Source of the DNA: an uncultured Alphaproteobacteria bacterium
GTDB lineage: Bacteria; Pseudomonadota; Alphaproteobacteria; HIMB59; GCA-002718135
Length of the DNA stretch: 64,000 nt
Direction: 5' to 3'
Assembly: GCA_902595855.1 (NCBI GenBank)
Contig: CACJRY010000002.1
Location: forward strand, 123,656-187,655
In this document: positions 20,344-27,885 of the stretch, one piece after another
Position numbering within the stretch: position 1 is the stretch's first letter
How the letters are laid out: each line of letters starts with the position of its first letter
Program-made: the position numbers and the translations under genes
Notes under the pieces: model-generated
Told to the model about the DNA's origin: nothing
The model's input: the letters and a program-made list of their open reading frames with translations, nothing else
Database searches by the model: none

Positions 20344-21858
20344 ATGTCTCCAAAGTATATTTTTTACGATTTAGAAACAACTGGTAGAGGCAAAAAAGAG
20401 TATCCTAATGCTTTTGGTACTACTCCTAAATGGGAGCAGATTATGCAAATTGCAGCTATAGTCACTGATGAAAATTTTCAGGAAACTAATAAAAATATAA
20501 ATGAATTTTGTCGACCACGTTTATCAATAATTTCTCAACCTGGAGCACTTTTGACAACACAAAATGGTATCAGGGAGGCGCTCCATGCAAAACAATCTTC
20601 CTATGAATTAATGAAAAAAATTAATTCAACTTTTGATGAATGGAAAAAAGATACTGATCAATCAATTTTCATTGGTCATAATATTATAGATTTTGATGAG
20701 TCAGTTTTGGAATATAATTTGTTTAATAATTTATTTTTTCCTTATATTACAAGGAAGAGTAGAGGGGATACCCTAAGTTTAGCAAGGGCCTTATATGTAC
20801 TTAATCCAAGCAGTCTCAAGACACCGTTAACGGCAAGAGGTAATCCTAGTTTTAAATTAGAAAAATTAGCTGAATTAAATAATCTTCCAATTGAATTTGC
20901 TCATGATGCATTAAGTGATGTGAGAACTTGTATAGCTCTTACAAAATTCATACAACAAAGTGAAAGAGATAACTGGAGTCAATTACAAATGACTATGAAT
21001 AAAGAGAAAGCAATTGACTACGTAAGTTCCAATAAAGGTTTTTGTTATATGACGAGTTTTGCAGGTAAAGTAAAACTTCAGGCTTTATCAATGGTTTGTG
21101 AGTCACAATATAGTGGTTGGTTTCACACAATTGATTTAGCTCATGATCCTGATCCACTTATTGAATGTAATGCAGAAGAATTCAAAAAATTAATTAAAAA
21201 AAAGAATCGTTATGTAATATGTAATCAGCATCCAATTTTATTATCTGGAAAAATTGCGACTAATTACGAACCTTACAATGAAATTGGCCCAGAAATATTA
21301 AATGAAAGAGCAAAAAAAGTTTTTAAAAATAAAGCGCTGGCAGATAAATTTAAATTGATGGAAATAGATCGTCAAATTGAAAAGGAAGAAGAAACCTCTC
21401 AAGACAATATTTTTCCAGAGAGTAAAGCAAATTTATTTACAAAGTTTGGTCAATCGACAGAACTTGCTCAATTTCATGAGCAAGATGATTGGAATGAAAA
21501 ATATAAAATTGCCCTTGGGATCAAGGATCCAAGAGCTAATTTTATGCTAAAACGTCTAATTTTTGATGAGAGTCCAAAGACACTTTCAACTGAAGATTTT
21601 AAAACGGTTCATCGTGAATTACATGACCGCTTAGTAATCAATCAAGAACGTCCTTTTACAACGATACCAGAAGCCATGAATTATATTGATACAGAATTTA
21701 CTAGATTAGAAGAAAATGAAGATGAGGATAAAGCAAAAAAAATTACTATTCTAAAAGATTATAATAAGTACTTGTTATTTTTAGAAAAATATTTCTCAAA
21801 TAAAAATGCTGAGCCTCTTCCCACAGGATCTGAATTAGCTAAAATAATTTTTGATTAA
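20344..21858 (+). CDS. sbcB: Exodeoxyribonuclease I-type (SbcB-like) 3'-5' exonuclease
   Basis: This 504-residue protein has a DEDDh exonuclease domain in its first 200 residues. The motif FYDLETTGRG carries the Asp and Glu of motif I, FIGHNIIDFDESVLEYN is motif II and FAHDALSDVRTCIALTKF holds the His and Asp of motif III. The length, the FxPYITRKSRGDTL segment and the long C-terminal region (about residues 200-504) fit exonuclease I, which degrades single-stranded DNA 3' to 5' in repair and recombination, better than the short DnaQ or RNase T proteins. The stop overlaps uppP by one base. Exonuclease I is mainly a gammaproteobacterial protein, which makes its presence here notable. Confidence 0.8.
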   Translation: MSPKYIFYDLETTGRGKKEYPNAFGTTPKWEQIMQIAAIVTDENFQETNKNINEFCRPRLSIISQPGALLTTQNGIREALHAKQSSYELMKKINSTFDEWKKDTDQSIFIGHNIIDFDESVLEYNLFNNLFFPYITRKSRGDTLSLARALYVLNPSSLKTPLTARGNPSFKLEKLAELNNLPIEFAHDALSDVRTCIALTKFIQQSERDNWSQLQMTMNKEKAIDYVSSNKGFCYMTSFAGKVKLQALSMVCESQYSGWFHTIDLAHDPDPLIECNAEEFKKLIKKKNRYVICNQHPILLSGKIATNYEPYNEIGPEILNERAKKVFKNKALADKFKLMEIDRQIEKEEETSQDNIFPESKANLFTKFGQSTELAQFHEQDDWNEKYKIALGIKDPRANFMLKRLIFDESPKTLSTEDFKTVHRELHDRLVINQERPFTTIPEAMNYIDTEFTRLEENEDEDKAKKITILKDYNKYLLFLEKYFSNKNAEPLPTGSELAKIIFD

Positions 21859-22640
21859 TGTTTGAGCTTCAATATTTTTTAATTGGGCTCATTCAAGGAG
21901 TTACAGAATTTTTACCCATAAGTTCATCGGGACACCTCGTATTATTTGCTGAATTAGCAAAATGGGAAGATCAAGGTCTGTTTACAGATATTGCTGTGCA
22001 TTTTGGTACCCTCTTTGCTGTTCTGATTTACATGAGAAAAGAAATAAAGTTTTTAATATCAAATATTCTTGCAATGCAAATATTAGAAGACAAAATTGTA
22101 TTTAAAATTATAGTTGCAACAATTCCAGCAATTATTGTTGGTTTTTTTATTTATGATTTAGTTAATTTATATTTTAGAAATATAGAGGTTATGGCTATTA
22201 GCAGTATTGTATTTGCTCTAATTTTATTTATTGCTGATAAATCAAAAATTAAGGAAAAGAATTGGAATAACATTTCATTCAAAGATTCATTTTTAATTGG
22301 ATTATGGCAAGTTCTGGCGTTTATTCCAGGCGCAAGTAGAGCTGGGGTAACCATAACTGGAGCCCGTTTTCTAAGTTTTAACAGATCTGATGCAACAAAA
22401 TTTTCTATGTTACTTTCCATACCAATTATTCTTGCTTCTTTGTCCATGTCTTTTTTAGATTATTATATTTCAGACGAACCTATCTTAAATTTTTACCCGT
22501 CCCTTTTTGCTGCTTTTATTGCATTTATAACAGCATTGTTATCAATAACTTTGATGATGAAACTCATAAAAGTTACTAATTTTAATATATTCATTATTTA
22601 TCGAATTTTACTTGGAATTCTAATTTTATTGTTTGTCTAA
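21858..22640 (+). CDS. uppP: Undecaprenyl-diphosphatase
   Basis: UppP (BacA) removes one phosphate from undecaprenyl pyrophosphate to recycle the lipid carrier for peptidoglycan and surface polysaccharides. The 260-residue membrane protein has the two family signatures: GVTEFLPISSSGHL at residues 14-27 and the later FIPGASRAGVTITGARFL, with the catalytic Arg in GASRAG. About seven to eight hydrophobic helices are evident and the length is normal. It is coupled to the preceding exonuclease gene by a one-base overlap (TAATG) and precedes the lyase gene by 46 bases. Confidence 0.95.
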   Translation: MFELQYFLIGLIQGVTEFLPISSSGHLVLFAELAKWEDQGLFTDIAVHFGTLFAVLIYMRKEIKFLISNILAMQILEDKIVFKIIVATIPAIIVGFFIYDLVNLYFRNIEVMAISSIVFALILFIADKSKIKEKNWNNISFKDSFLIGLWQVLAFIPGASRAGVTITGARFLSFNRSDATKFSMLLSIPIILASLSMSFLDYYISDEPILNFYPSLFAAFIAFITALLSITLMMKLIKVTNFNIFIIYRILLGILILLFV

Positions 22641-22686
22641 ATTCGTCAGCCTAGTGTAAGGGACAACATATAATTAAATAATAACT

Positions 22687-23619
22687 ATGAATAAAATCAA
22701 TGGTGTTTACTGTGCTGCGCTAACTCCTATAAATCAGGATTTATCAATTAATAAAGATTTATATCTCAAGCATTGTCAAATCTTGATGAAACAAGGTTTA
22801 GATGGGTTAACACTTTTTGGAACAAATGGAGAGGCAAGCAGTTTTTCAATTCATCAAAAAAAAGAGACTATTCAATTTTTATTAGAAAATCGCATTGATC
22901 CCAAGATTCTAATGCCTGGTTCAGGTTCGTCGTCTTTAGAGGATGCAATTGACATGACTAAATTCTGTGCTGATATAGGAACAAAAGCAGTATTAGTTTT
23001 ACCTCCATATTATTTTAAAAATGTGAGTGATGAGGGTGTAATTACTTATTATAGAAATGTTATTGAAGCGTGTGGCAATAATAGCTTTCATTTTTTATTG
23101 TACAATATCCCACAGCATTCAGGTGTTACCATCAACTTCAACATAATTGAAAATTTAATAAAATTTTATCCTAATAATGTCATTGGCTTAAAAGACTCGA
23201 CTGGCAATATGGATAGTATGCTTAAAACAATAAAGTACTTTGATGATTTTGCTGTTTTTTGTGGAAATGGTGCATTGGCTTTACATACATCAAGGCGAGG
23301 TGGCGCTGGAGCAATTACTGGTGATGCAAATATTAGTGCTAAACTTTTGAGTTTTATAATTCATAATTTTAAGAGAGAAAAGGAAGTTAAAAATTTTAAT
23401 GAACTTCAAGCTTTAATGGAAAGTATCCGTAACGTGTTAAGTAGTCATGAACAAATAAGTTTGCTAAAAGCATATTTCTCAGTTGCAGATAAAATAGAAG
23501 ATTGGAATAATGTCATGCCTCCTCTTAAAAGAATTGAAAGTCCTTCAAATAATAAACATGTAACAGCATTATTAGATTTGATACCTCAAATTGAAAAGTT
23601 AGTACCTTCTGGTTTTTGA
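22687..23619 (+). CDS. DapA/N-acetylneuraminate lyase family aldolase or dehydratase
   Basis: The 310-residue TIM-barrel protein belongs to the class I pyruvate aldolase family. The Schiff-base lysine is in VIGLKDSTGNM, and the catalytic tyrosine is in LLYNIPQHSG. The pyruvate-binding loop reads LFGTNGEASSFS, where true dihydrodipicolinate synthase has GTTGE. That change and the sugar genes upstream argue for a sugar-acid or keto-acid aldolase rather than lysine synthesis, but the substrate is not settled. It is convergent with the fxsA-like gene, their 3' ends overlapping by 21 bases (23599-23619). Confidence 0.82.
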   Translation: MNKINGVYCAALTPINQDLSINKDLYLKHCQILMKQGLDGLTLFGTNGEASSFSIHQKKETIQFLLENRIDPKILMPGSGSSSLEDAIDMTKFCADIGTKAVLVLPPYYFKNVSDEGVITYYRNVIEACGNNSFHFLLYNIPQHSGVTINFNIIENLIKFYPNNVIGLKDSTGNMDSMLKTIKYFDDFAVFCGNGALALHTSRRGGAGAITGDANISAKLLSFIIHNFKREKEVKNFNELQALMESIRNVLSSHEQISLLKAYFSVADKIEDWNNVMPPLKRIESPSNNKHVTALLDLIPQIEKLVPSGF

Positions 23620-23961
23620 TACAAAATAATTTTTAGCTTTTAGTGAAATAAAATCCTGCACAGGTTTTAAAAACACAGCAAATCCAATACAATCAGTAAA
23701 AAAACCAGGTGTTATTAAAAGTAATCCCGAAATAAGTAAAAAAATACCTCCTTTTATTTCATTGGTTGGCATAACTCCATCATACATATTTTGACGTGCA
23801 CTGAAGAGTAAACTTAAGCCTCTTCTGCGTACTAGAAAAATTCCTACCATAGCAGTTAAAAGAATTATGAATATAGTATTTAGTATCCCTATATTTGATC
23901 CAACTGTAATAAATATACTGATCTCAATAATTGGAATTATAATAAAAATTAAAAAAATCAT
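23599..23961 (-). CDS. fxsA: FxsA-family membrane protein
   Basis: FxsA proteins are small inner-membrane proteins; in Escherichia coli overproduction blocks phage T7 exclusion by the F plasmid, and their normal role is unclear. The 120-residue product has the typical N-terminus FLIFIIIPIIEISIFITVGS followed by TIFIILLTAMVGIFLVRRRG, and the third segment LISGLLLITPGFFTDCIGF, which is the family's best-kept motif. The C-terminal tail is basic. It lies downstream of the SbmA-like gene, overlapping it by four bases (ATGA), so the two are co-expressed. Confidence 0.9.
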   Translation of the reverse strand: MIFLIFIIIPIIEISIFITVGSNIGILNTIFIILLTAMVGIFLVRRRGLSLLFSARQNMYDGVMPTNEIKGGIFLLISGLLLITPGFFTDCIGFAVFLKPVQDFISLKAKNYFVSKTRRY

Positions 23962-24962
23962 TCAGAAGATGATTCCATTTTATCTTCTTCAATTTTGACT
24001 TCAATCATCTTTTCAAATTCTCTAAGTCTTTTATAAACACTTAAAAGCTCAATAATAGTTGGCCAAGCTCTTAGCAAATATTGCATTGAAGACTCAACTC
24101 TTCCAAAAGCTCGAATAATTTGCTGCATCACCCCTAAAGTTACTACTCCAGCAACAATAGCTGGTGCTAGAAATATATAAGCACTCAAAACATTTGCTTG
24201 TCCATATGCATTGCTAGCTATTCCAAAATATAAATATCTTAAATAGCTTAAAAAATGTATCTGCCTTACATCATTAAATAATTCTTCAAGTTTTTTCGGT
24301 CTAACTGTTCCATCATCTTCTGCAATAACTAATATTTTTCTATATGCAGCTTCTTGTTTTTGAAGATCATATTCTACACCTACAAGCTTAAGTATTAATC
24401 CTAAAATTACTAAAAATAATGTACCTCCAATCGACCAAATAAGAGCTCCCGTTATTAAACCATATTGCCAATCACCAAAAAAATAGATTGGAATGCCAAC
24501 ACTTAAACCAAAGAGTATTGGAGTAAATTCGAATATAATTAAAACTGATGCGATAAAACTTGTCCCAAGACTCTCCATAATTCTAGAAAATTTAATTGTA
24601 TCCTCTTGGACCCTCTGTGAAGCACCCTCAATAGTCCTAGCTTTATCATAAACTGAATGGTACCATTCAACCATAGCAGTTCGCCATCTAAATAAAAAAT
24701 GATTTGTAAAAAAACTTATTGCAACAGCTACAGCAACTGCAATACCTGCTAATGTTATAAAGGATAATAAACTTGCCCAATACTCAGATATAGTGATTGA
24801 ATTTGGAGCAGAGAGAGCTTTTTGAATAAGGTCATAAAATTCTCCAAACCATTCATTAATTCTAACATCGATTTTTACTTGAAACCAAATTGAAGAGAGA
24901 ATTAATATAGAGCCAGGCCATGCCCAAATTGCCCATTTAGTGTTAGTAAAAAATTTAAACAT
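23958..24962 (-). CDS. SbmA/BacA-like peptide transporter
   Basis: SbmA/BacA proteins are inner-membrane, proton-driven importers of antimicrobial peptides such as microcins and bacteroid peptides. They resemble the membrane half of ABC exporters but have no ATPase. This 334-residue protein shows the family N-terminus VRINEWFGEFYDLIQKAL and the conserved central segment IEGASQRVQEDTIKFSRIMESLG, with LYFGIASNAYGQ and FGRVESSMQYLLRAW later. Six to seven hydrophobic helices are visible. It is shorter than E. coli SbmA (about 406 residues), mainly at the C-terminus. It shares an operon with fxsA. The natural cargo is unknown. Confidence 0.85.
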   Translation of the reverse strand: MFKFFTNTKWAIWAWPGSILILSSIWFQVKIDVRINEWFGEFYDLIQKALSAPNSITISEYWASLLSFITLAGIAVAVAVAISFFTNHFLFRWRTAMVEWYHSVYDKARTIEGASQRVQEDTIKFSRIMESLGTSFIASVLIIFEFTPILFGLSVGIPIYFFGDWQYGLITGALIWSIGGTLFLVILGLILKLVGVEYDLQKQEAAYRKILVIAEDDGTVRPKKLEELFNDVRQIHFLSYLRYLYFGIASNAYGQANVLSAYIFLAPAIVAGVVTLGVMQQIIRAFGRVESSMQYLLRAWPTIIELLSVYKRLREFEKMIEVKIEEDKMESSSE

Positions 24963-25007
24963 TATTTTTATATAAGTACATAATTTATTATTTAAAGTTA
25001 ATTGATA

Positions 25008-25400
25008 TTACTTAAGAAAATCATCAACTTCAACTTGATATGACTCTACCAAACGATTAGTTTCATTTGCCATTCCAACTACTGCAATTAACTCTTTAAG
25101 CATTTTATCAGACATTCCCTTTTTTCTAGCTGCTGCCGCATGGGAACGAATACAATACTCGCAACTATTAGTCATTGAAACAGCAATATAAATCATTTCT
25201 TTTGTAAGAGGATTTAATGCGCCCTTTTTCATTATTTCCCTAAGTGAATTCCAAGTTCGTTCTAAAGTTTCAGGATCATTTGCTAAAGTTTTCCAAAAAT
25301 TAGGAATATTTTTAATTTTTCTTTCTTTTTTAATGTTATCAAAAACTTTTTTAACTTTTCCAGAAGCTTTTTTTTCGTCTATAATTTTAAATATTGTCAT
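25008..25400 (-). CDS. Carboxymuconolactone decarboxylase/AhpD-like protein
   Basis: The 130-residue product belongs to the CMD superfamily of small helical proteins with a redox-active cysteine pair. SNSCEYCIRSHAAAAR holds the Cys-x-x-Cys and the following His typical of AhpD-like proteins, and KEMIYIAVSMT precedes it as usual. I chose the ATG at 25400 (MTIFKIIDEKK) rather than the frame-extending start at 25427, because AGGAGA (complement of 25405-25410) stands just before it at ribosome-binding distance. Likely role is peroxide or alkyl-hydroperoxide handling (family inference). A tiny basic ORF with a strong promoter lies 56 bases upstream and may be co-transcribed. Confidence 0.85.
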   Translation of the reverse strand: MTIFKIIDEKKASGKVKKVFDNIKKERKIKNIPNFWKTLANDPETLERTWNSLREIMKKGALNPLTKEMIYIAVSMTNSCEYCIRSHAAAARKKGMSDKMLKELIAVVGMANETNRLVESYQVEVDDFLK

Positions 25401-25456
25401 ACAGTCTCCTAGTTTGGAAACTATCATAAATTAGAAAAGGACAAGATTAAAGGTAG

Positions 25457-25540
25457 TTATTTCTTCTTTTGTCGTCTTTTATTACGTCTGTATTTAGATC
25501 CTCTTTTGCGACGACCACGGTGTTTTTTTGGATATCCCAT
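25457..25540 (-). CDS. 27-residue, extremely basic small protein (ribosome-associated candidate)
   Basis: A 27-codon frame, ATG at 25540 to TAA at 25457, encodes MGYPKKHRGRRKRG followed by SKYRRNKRRQKKK. Sixteen of 27 residues are Lys or Arg and there is no acidic residue. Codon use includes several CGT/CGC arginines, rare elsewhere in this AT-rich window and typical of highly expressed ribosomal genes. A near-consensus promoter ends 11 bases before the ATG, leaving almost no leader and no Shine-Dalgarno. In size and charge it resembles tiny ribosomal proteins such as bTHX or the COX24/mS38-like domain, but I cannot assign it to either. It could be translated leaderless. Confidence 0.55.
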   Translation of the reverse strand: MGYPKKHRGRRKRGSKYRRNKRRQKKK

Positions 25541-25551
25541 AATTAGGAAGG

Positions 25552-25579
25552 TTTATACAAATTCTTAATAGTAAGTCAA
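25552..25579 (-). promoter_or_regulatory. Sigma-70-type promoter for the 27-residue basic ORF
   Basis: On the minus strand TTGACT (25574-25579) is followed after 16 bases by TATAAA (25552-25557), one mismatch each from the -35 and -10 consensus. It lies directly downstream of the LysR gene stop. Predicted transcription would begin near 25545, only about five bases before the small ORF's ATG at 25540. It is one of the best promoter matches I saw in the window. Confidence 0.65.
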
Positions 25580-25582
25580 AGA

Positions 25583-26470
25583 TTAATAATGCCAATCTTT
25601 AGCCTCATTAAACAAAAAATCTCTAAAAACCTCTAATCTACGATCATTTTTGAATGCTTCAGTATAAACAAAGTAAGTTTGATAGGATGGACCTTCAACA
25701 TTAGGAAGTACTCGAACCAAATGTGGTTTATCGGCAACCATATAATCTGGAAGAGATGCTAAGCCTGCTCCTTTTTCAACTGCTAAAGACATTCCATAAA
25801 TACTATTGACTCTAAATTTAGGTCGTCTTTTAATTCCATCTTTTCCTAACTTTAAAATCCAATCGATGTTAGAGATTGGAGAAGGCAAACCTGATCCAAA
25901 ACATATTAAGCTGTGTTTATCTAAATCATTAATATTTCTTGGGATACCTGCAGATTGCAAATAGTCAGATGAGCCATAAATATGATTATGAAAGTTAACA
26001 AATTTTTTGAATATTAAATTTGCTTGGGTGGGTTTTTTTACACGAACAGCTACATCTGCTATTCTGCTTGATAAATCTACCTCTTCATCAGACATGATGA
26101 TACTAACTTCCATATCAGGGAATTGATCAGTAAATTTTGTTATTCTTGGTGTAAGCCATGTTGATCCAAAACCAACAGTTGTGCTTATGGTGAATTTACC
26201 AACAGGTTTGGTTTTTTTATCAATCAATTTTTTTTCAAAACTAGATACCGAATTATTAATTTGACTGACCGTATTGAATAAATTTTCACCTTGCTCGGTT
26301 AACCTTACTCCTTTTTGATGACGTATGAACAGTGGTGTTTTTAAATCATACTCTAGATCTTGAATTTGTCTACTTAGGGCAGATTGACTAATATTTAATT
26401 TTGCACTTGCTTTTGAAATACTTTTTGAAATTGCTATTTCATAAAATGATTTTAATTTATCCCAATCCAT
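25583..26470 (-). CDS. LysR-family transcriptional regulator
   Basis: This 295-residue regulator has the LysR N-terminal winged helix-turn-helix: FYEIAISKSISKASAKLN then ISQSALSRQIQDLEYDL and LFIRHQKGVRLTEQGE (about residues 9-65). A periplasmic-binding-type effector domain follows, with GKFTISTTVGFGSTWLTPR and later VEKGAGLASLPDYMV. Such proteins act as tetramers and often control adjacent genes. Here it is coupled to rpe by a one-base overlap (TAATG on the minus strand) rather than divergent from a target, so its regulon is not evident from position. Confidence 0.92.
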   Translation of the reverse strand: MDWDKLKSFYEIAISKSISKASAKLNISQSALSRQIQDLEYDLKTPLFIRHQKGVRLTEQGENLFNTVSQINNSVSSFEKKLIDKKTKPVGKFTISTTVGFGSTWLTPRITKFTDQFPDMEVSIIMSDEEVDLSSRIADVAVRVKKPTQANLIFKKFVNFHNHIYGSSDYLQSAGIPRNINDLDKHSLICFGSGLPSPISNIDWILKLGKDGIKRRPKFRVNSIYGMSLAVEKGAGLASLPDYMVADKPHLVRVLPNVEGPSYQTYFVYTEAFKNDRRLEVFRDFLFNEAKDWHY

Positions 26471-27117
26471 TATCTAAGTGAGTCTATTTTTTTTTTATAA
26501 TCTTCTTTGCCACCAGAAAATATATATGAACCAGCAACTAATACATCAGCATTTGCATCTTTGCATATTTGTGCTGTTTCACTATTTATACCTCCGTCCA
26601 CTTCGATTTCATAATTAAGATTTCTTTCTTTTCTAATATTAGCTAATTCAGTTATTTTATTTATTTCTGAATGCATAAACTTTTGTCCACCAAATCCAGG
26701 AACAACTGTCATTACAATGACCATATCAATTAAATCTAAAAACTCTTTAATTTCATTAATTGAGACTGTTGGATGTACTGCGATGCCTGCTTTTAAGTTA
26801 GCTGACTTTATTTGCTTAATAATATCTTTGCTATTATTGTCAGCTTCTGGATGAAAACTTATAATGTCAGATCCAGCTTCAATGTATTCATCAATATATT
26901 TTTTTACGGGTGAAATCATCAAATGAACATCTAAAACTCTTTGTGTTATTGGGCGTATAGATTTAACCATATTTGCACCAAATGTTAAATTATCGACATA
27001 ATGACCATCCATTACATCAATGTGAATATACTCAGATCCATTTTTATCAATTGATTGAATTTCATCATGCATGTGCATTAGATTTGCAGAAAGAATTGAA
27101 GGGGCTATTTTTACCAT
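26470..27117 (-). CDS. rpe: Ribulose-phosphate 3-epimerase
   Basis: Rpe interconverts ribulose 5-phosphate and xylulose 5-phosphate in the pentose phosphate pathway. The 215-residue TIM barrel carries the standard motifs: APSILSANLMHM with the catalytic Ser and metal-site region, YIHIDVMDGHYVDNLTFG (His and Asp metal ligands), VLDVHLMIS (His), MTVVPGFGGQKFM and EVDGGINSETA with the catalytic Asp. It is divergent from the cupin gene (38 bases of TA-rich DNA between starts) and coupled to the LysR gene behind it. The sugar genes elsewhere in the window would deliver pentose phosphates to it. Confidence 0.96.
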   Translation of the reverse strand: MVKIAPSILSANLMHMHDEIQSIDKNGSEYIHIDVMDGHYVDNLTFGANMVKSIRPITQRVLDVHLMISPVKKYIDEYIEAGSDIISFHPEADNNSKDIIKQIKSANLKAGIAVHPTVSINEIKEFLDLIDMVIVMTVVPGFGGQKFMHSEINKITELANIRKERNLNYEIEVDGGINSETAQICKDANADVLVAGSYIFSGGKEDYKKKIDSLR

Positions 27118-27155
27118 TTAGATTTTGTATATATAATATATATATCAGTTTCGTA

Positions 27156-27503
27156 ATGAAAAGTGTCGTAAATAAACCTTGGGGTTCCTTTAAAATTATT
27201 GATGAAGGCACCAAATACACGGTTAAAAAAATTATTGTTCATCCAGAAGGTAAACTTTCGTTACAAAGCCATGAACATCGTTCAGAACATTGGTTAATTG
27301 CAAGTGGATCAGCTGAAGTTATAATTGATGATAAAACTTATAACCTCAGAGAAAATGATAATATTTTCATACCAAAAGGCTCAAAACACAGACTTAGCAA
27401 TAAGGGCAATGTCAATTTAATAGTTATCGAGATGTGGTACGGTAATAAATTAGACGAAAATGATATCAAGCGCTACGAAGATATATATAAAAGAAACCAA
27501 TGA
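27156..27503 (+). CDS. Cupin protein, mannose-6-phosphate isomerase type II-like
   Basis: The 115-residue single-domain cupin resembles the C-terminal isomerase domain of ManC/AlgA. It begins VNKPWGSFKIIDEG; the cupin metal site is in LSLQSHEHRSEHWLIASG (two His and a Glu) and the second half includes NDNIFIPKGSKHRLSN. Type II phosphomannose isomerases convert fructose 6-phosphate to mannose 6-phosphate, feeding GDP-sugar and surface-polysaccharide synthesis. I start it at the ATG at 27156, where homology begins; a longer frame from 26973 runs antisense through rpe and is not credible. It overlaps the next gene by four bases (ATGA). Confidence 0.85.
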   Translation: MKSVVNKPWGSFKIIDEGTKYTVKKIIVHPEGKLSLQSHEHRSEHWLIASGSAEVIIDDKTYNLRENDNIFIPKGSKHRLSNKGNVNLIVIEMWYGNKLDENDIKRYEDIYKRNQ

Positions 27504-27883
27504 TTATTAATACGCCAGTCTCCCTCGGAGAATTAGTAGATAAGATTTCTATATTACATATTAAAAATACAAATATTAAAGATAATGAAAAACTTTTATT
27601 GGTTAAAGAGGAATTATCTTTATTGCAGCAAACATTAAATGATCATGTAAATAGTGATCAAATTAAACCATTCTTAGATTCTCTCATAGACATTAATTCT
27701 AAATTATGGGTTATAGAAGATGACATACGTGATTGTGAAAGAGATAAAAATTTTGATCAGAAATTTATTGATCTTGCAAGATCTGTCTATTTTACAAATG
27801 ATAAGAGATCTGAAATTAAACTTGAAATTAATAAAAAATTTGGCTCTAAAATTGTAGAGGTTAAATCCTACGAAAAATATTAA
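27500..27883 (+). CDS. DUF6165-like small protein, function unknown
   Basis: This 127-residue soluble protein opens with IINTPVSLGELVDKISILHIK, the pattern I associate with the DUF6165 family (a Pro-Val-Ser-Gly-Glu-Leu-x-Asp-Lys-x-x-Ile-Leu block). The rest is predicted helical with many charged residues (WVIEDDIRDCERDKNFD, ARSVYFTNDKRSEIK). No catalytic motif is recognisable. Homologues are often found near polysaccharide and glycosyltransferase genes, and here it is coupled by four bases to a phosphomannose isomerase-like cupin. That suggests a role in nucleotide-sugar or glycan metabolism (inference only). Confidence 0.7.
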   Translation: MIINTPVSLGELVDKISILHIKNTNIKDNEKLLLVKEELSLLQQTLNDHVNSDQIKPFLDSLIDINSKLWVIEDDIRDCERDKNFDQKFIDLARSVYFTNDKRSEIKLEINKKFGSKIVEVKSYEKY

Positions 27884-27885
27884 AT

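Noticed and set aside
25401..25427. Start of the AhpD-like gene at 25427
   Set aside because: AGGAGA just before 25400 marks the ATG there as the more likely start.
26973..27155. N-terminal extension of the cupin from 26973
   Set aside because: It would run antisense through the start of rpe, has no cupin-like residues, and the ATG at 27156 begins the conserved block.
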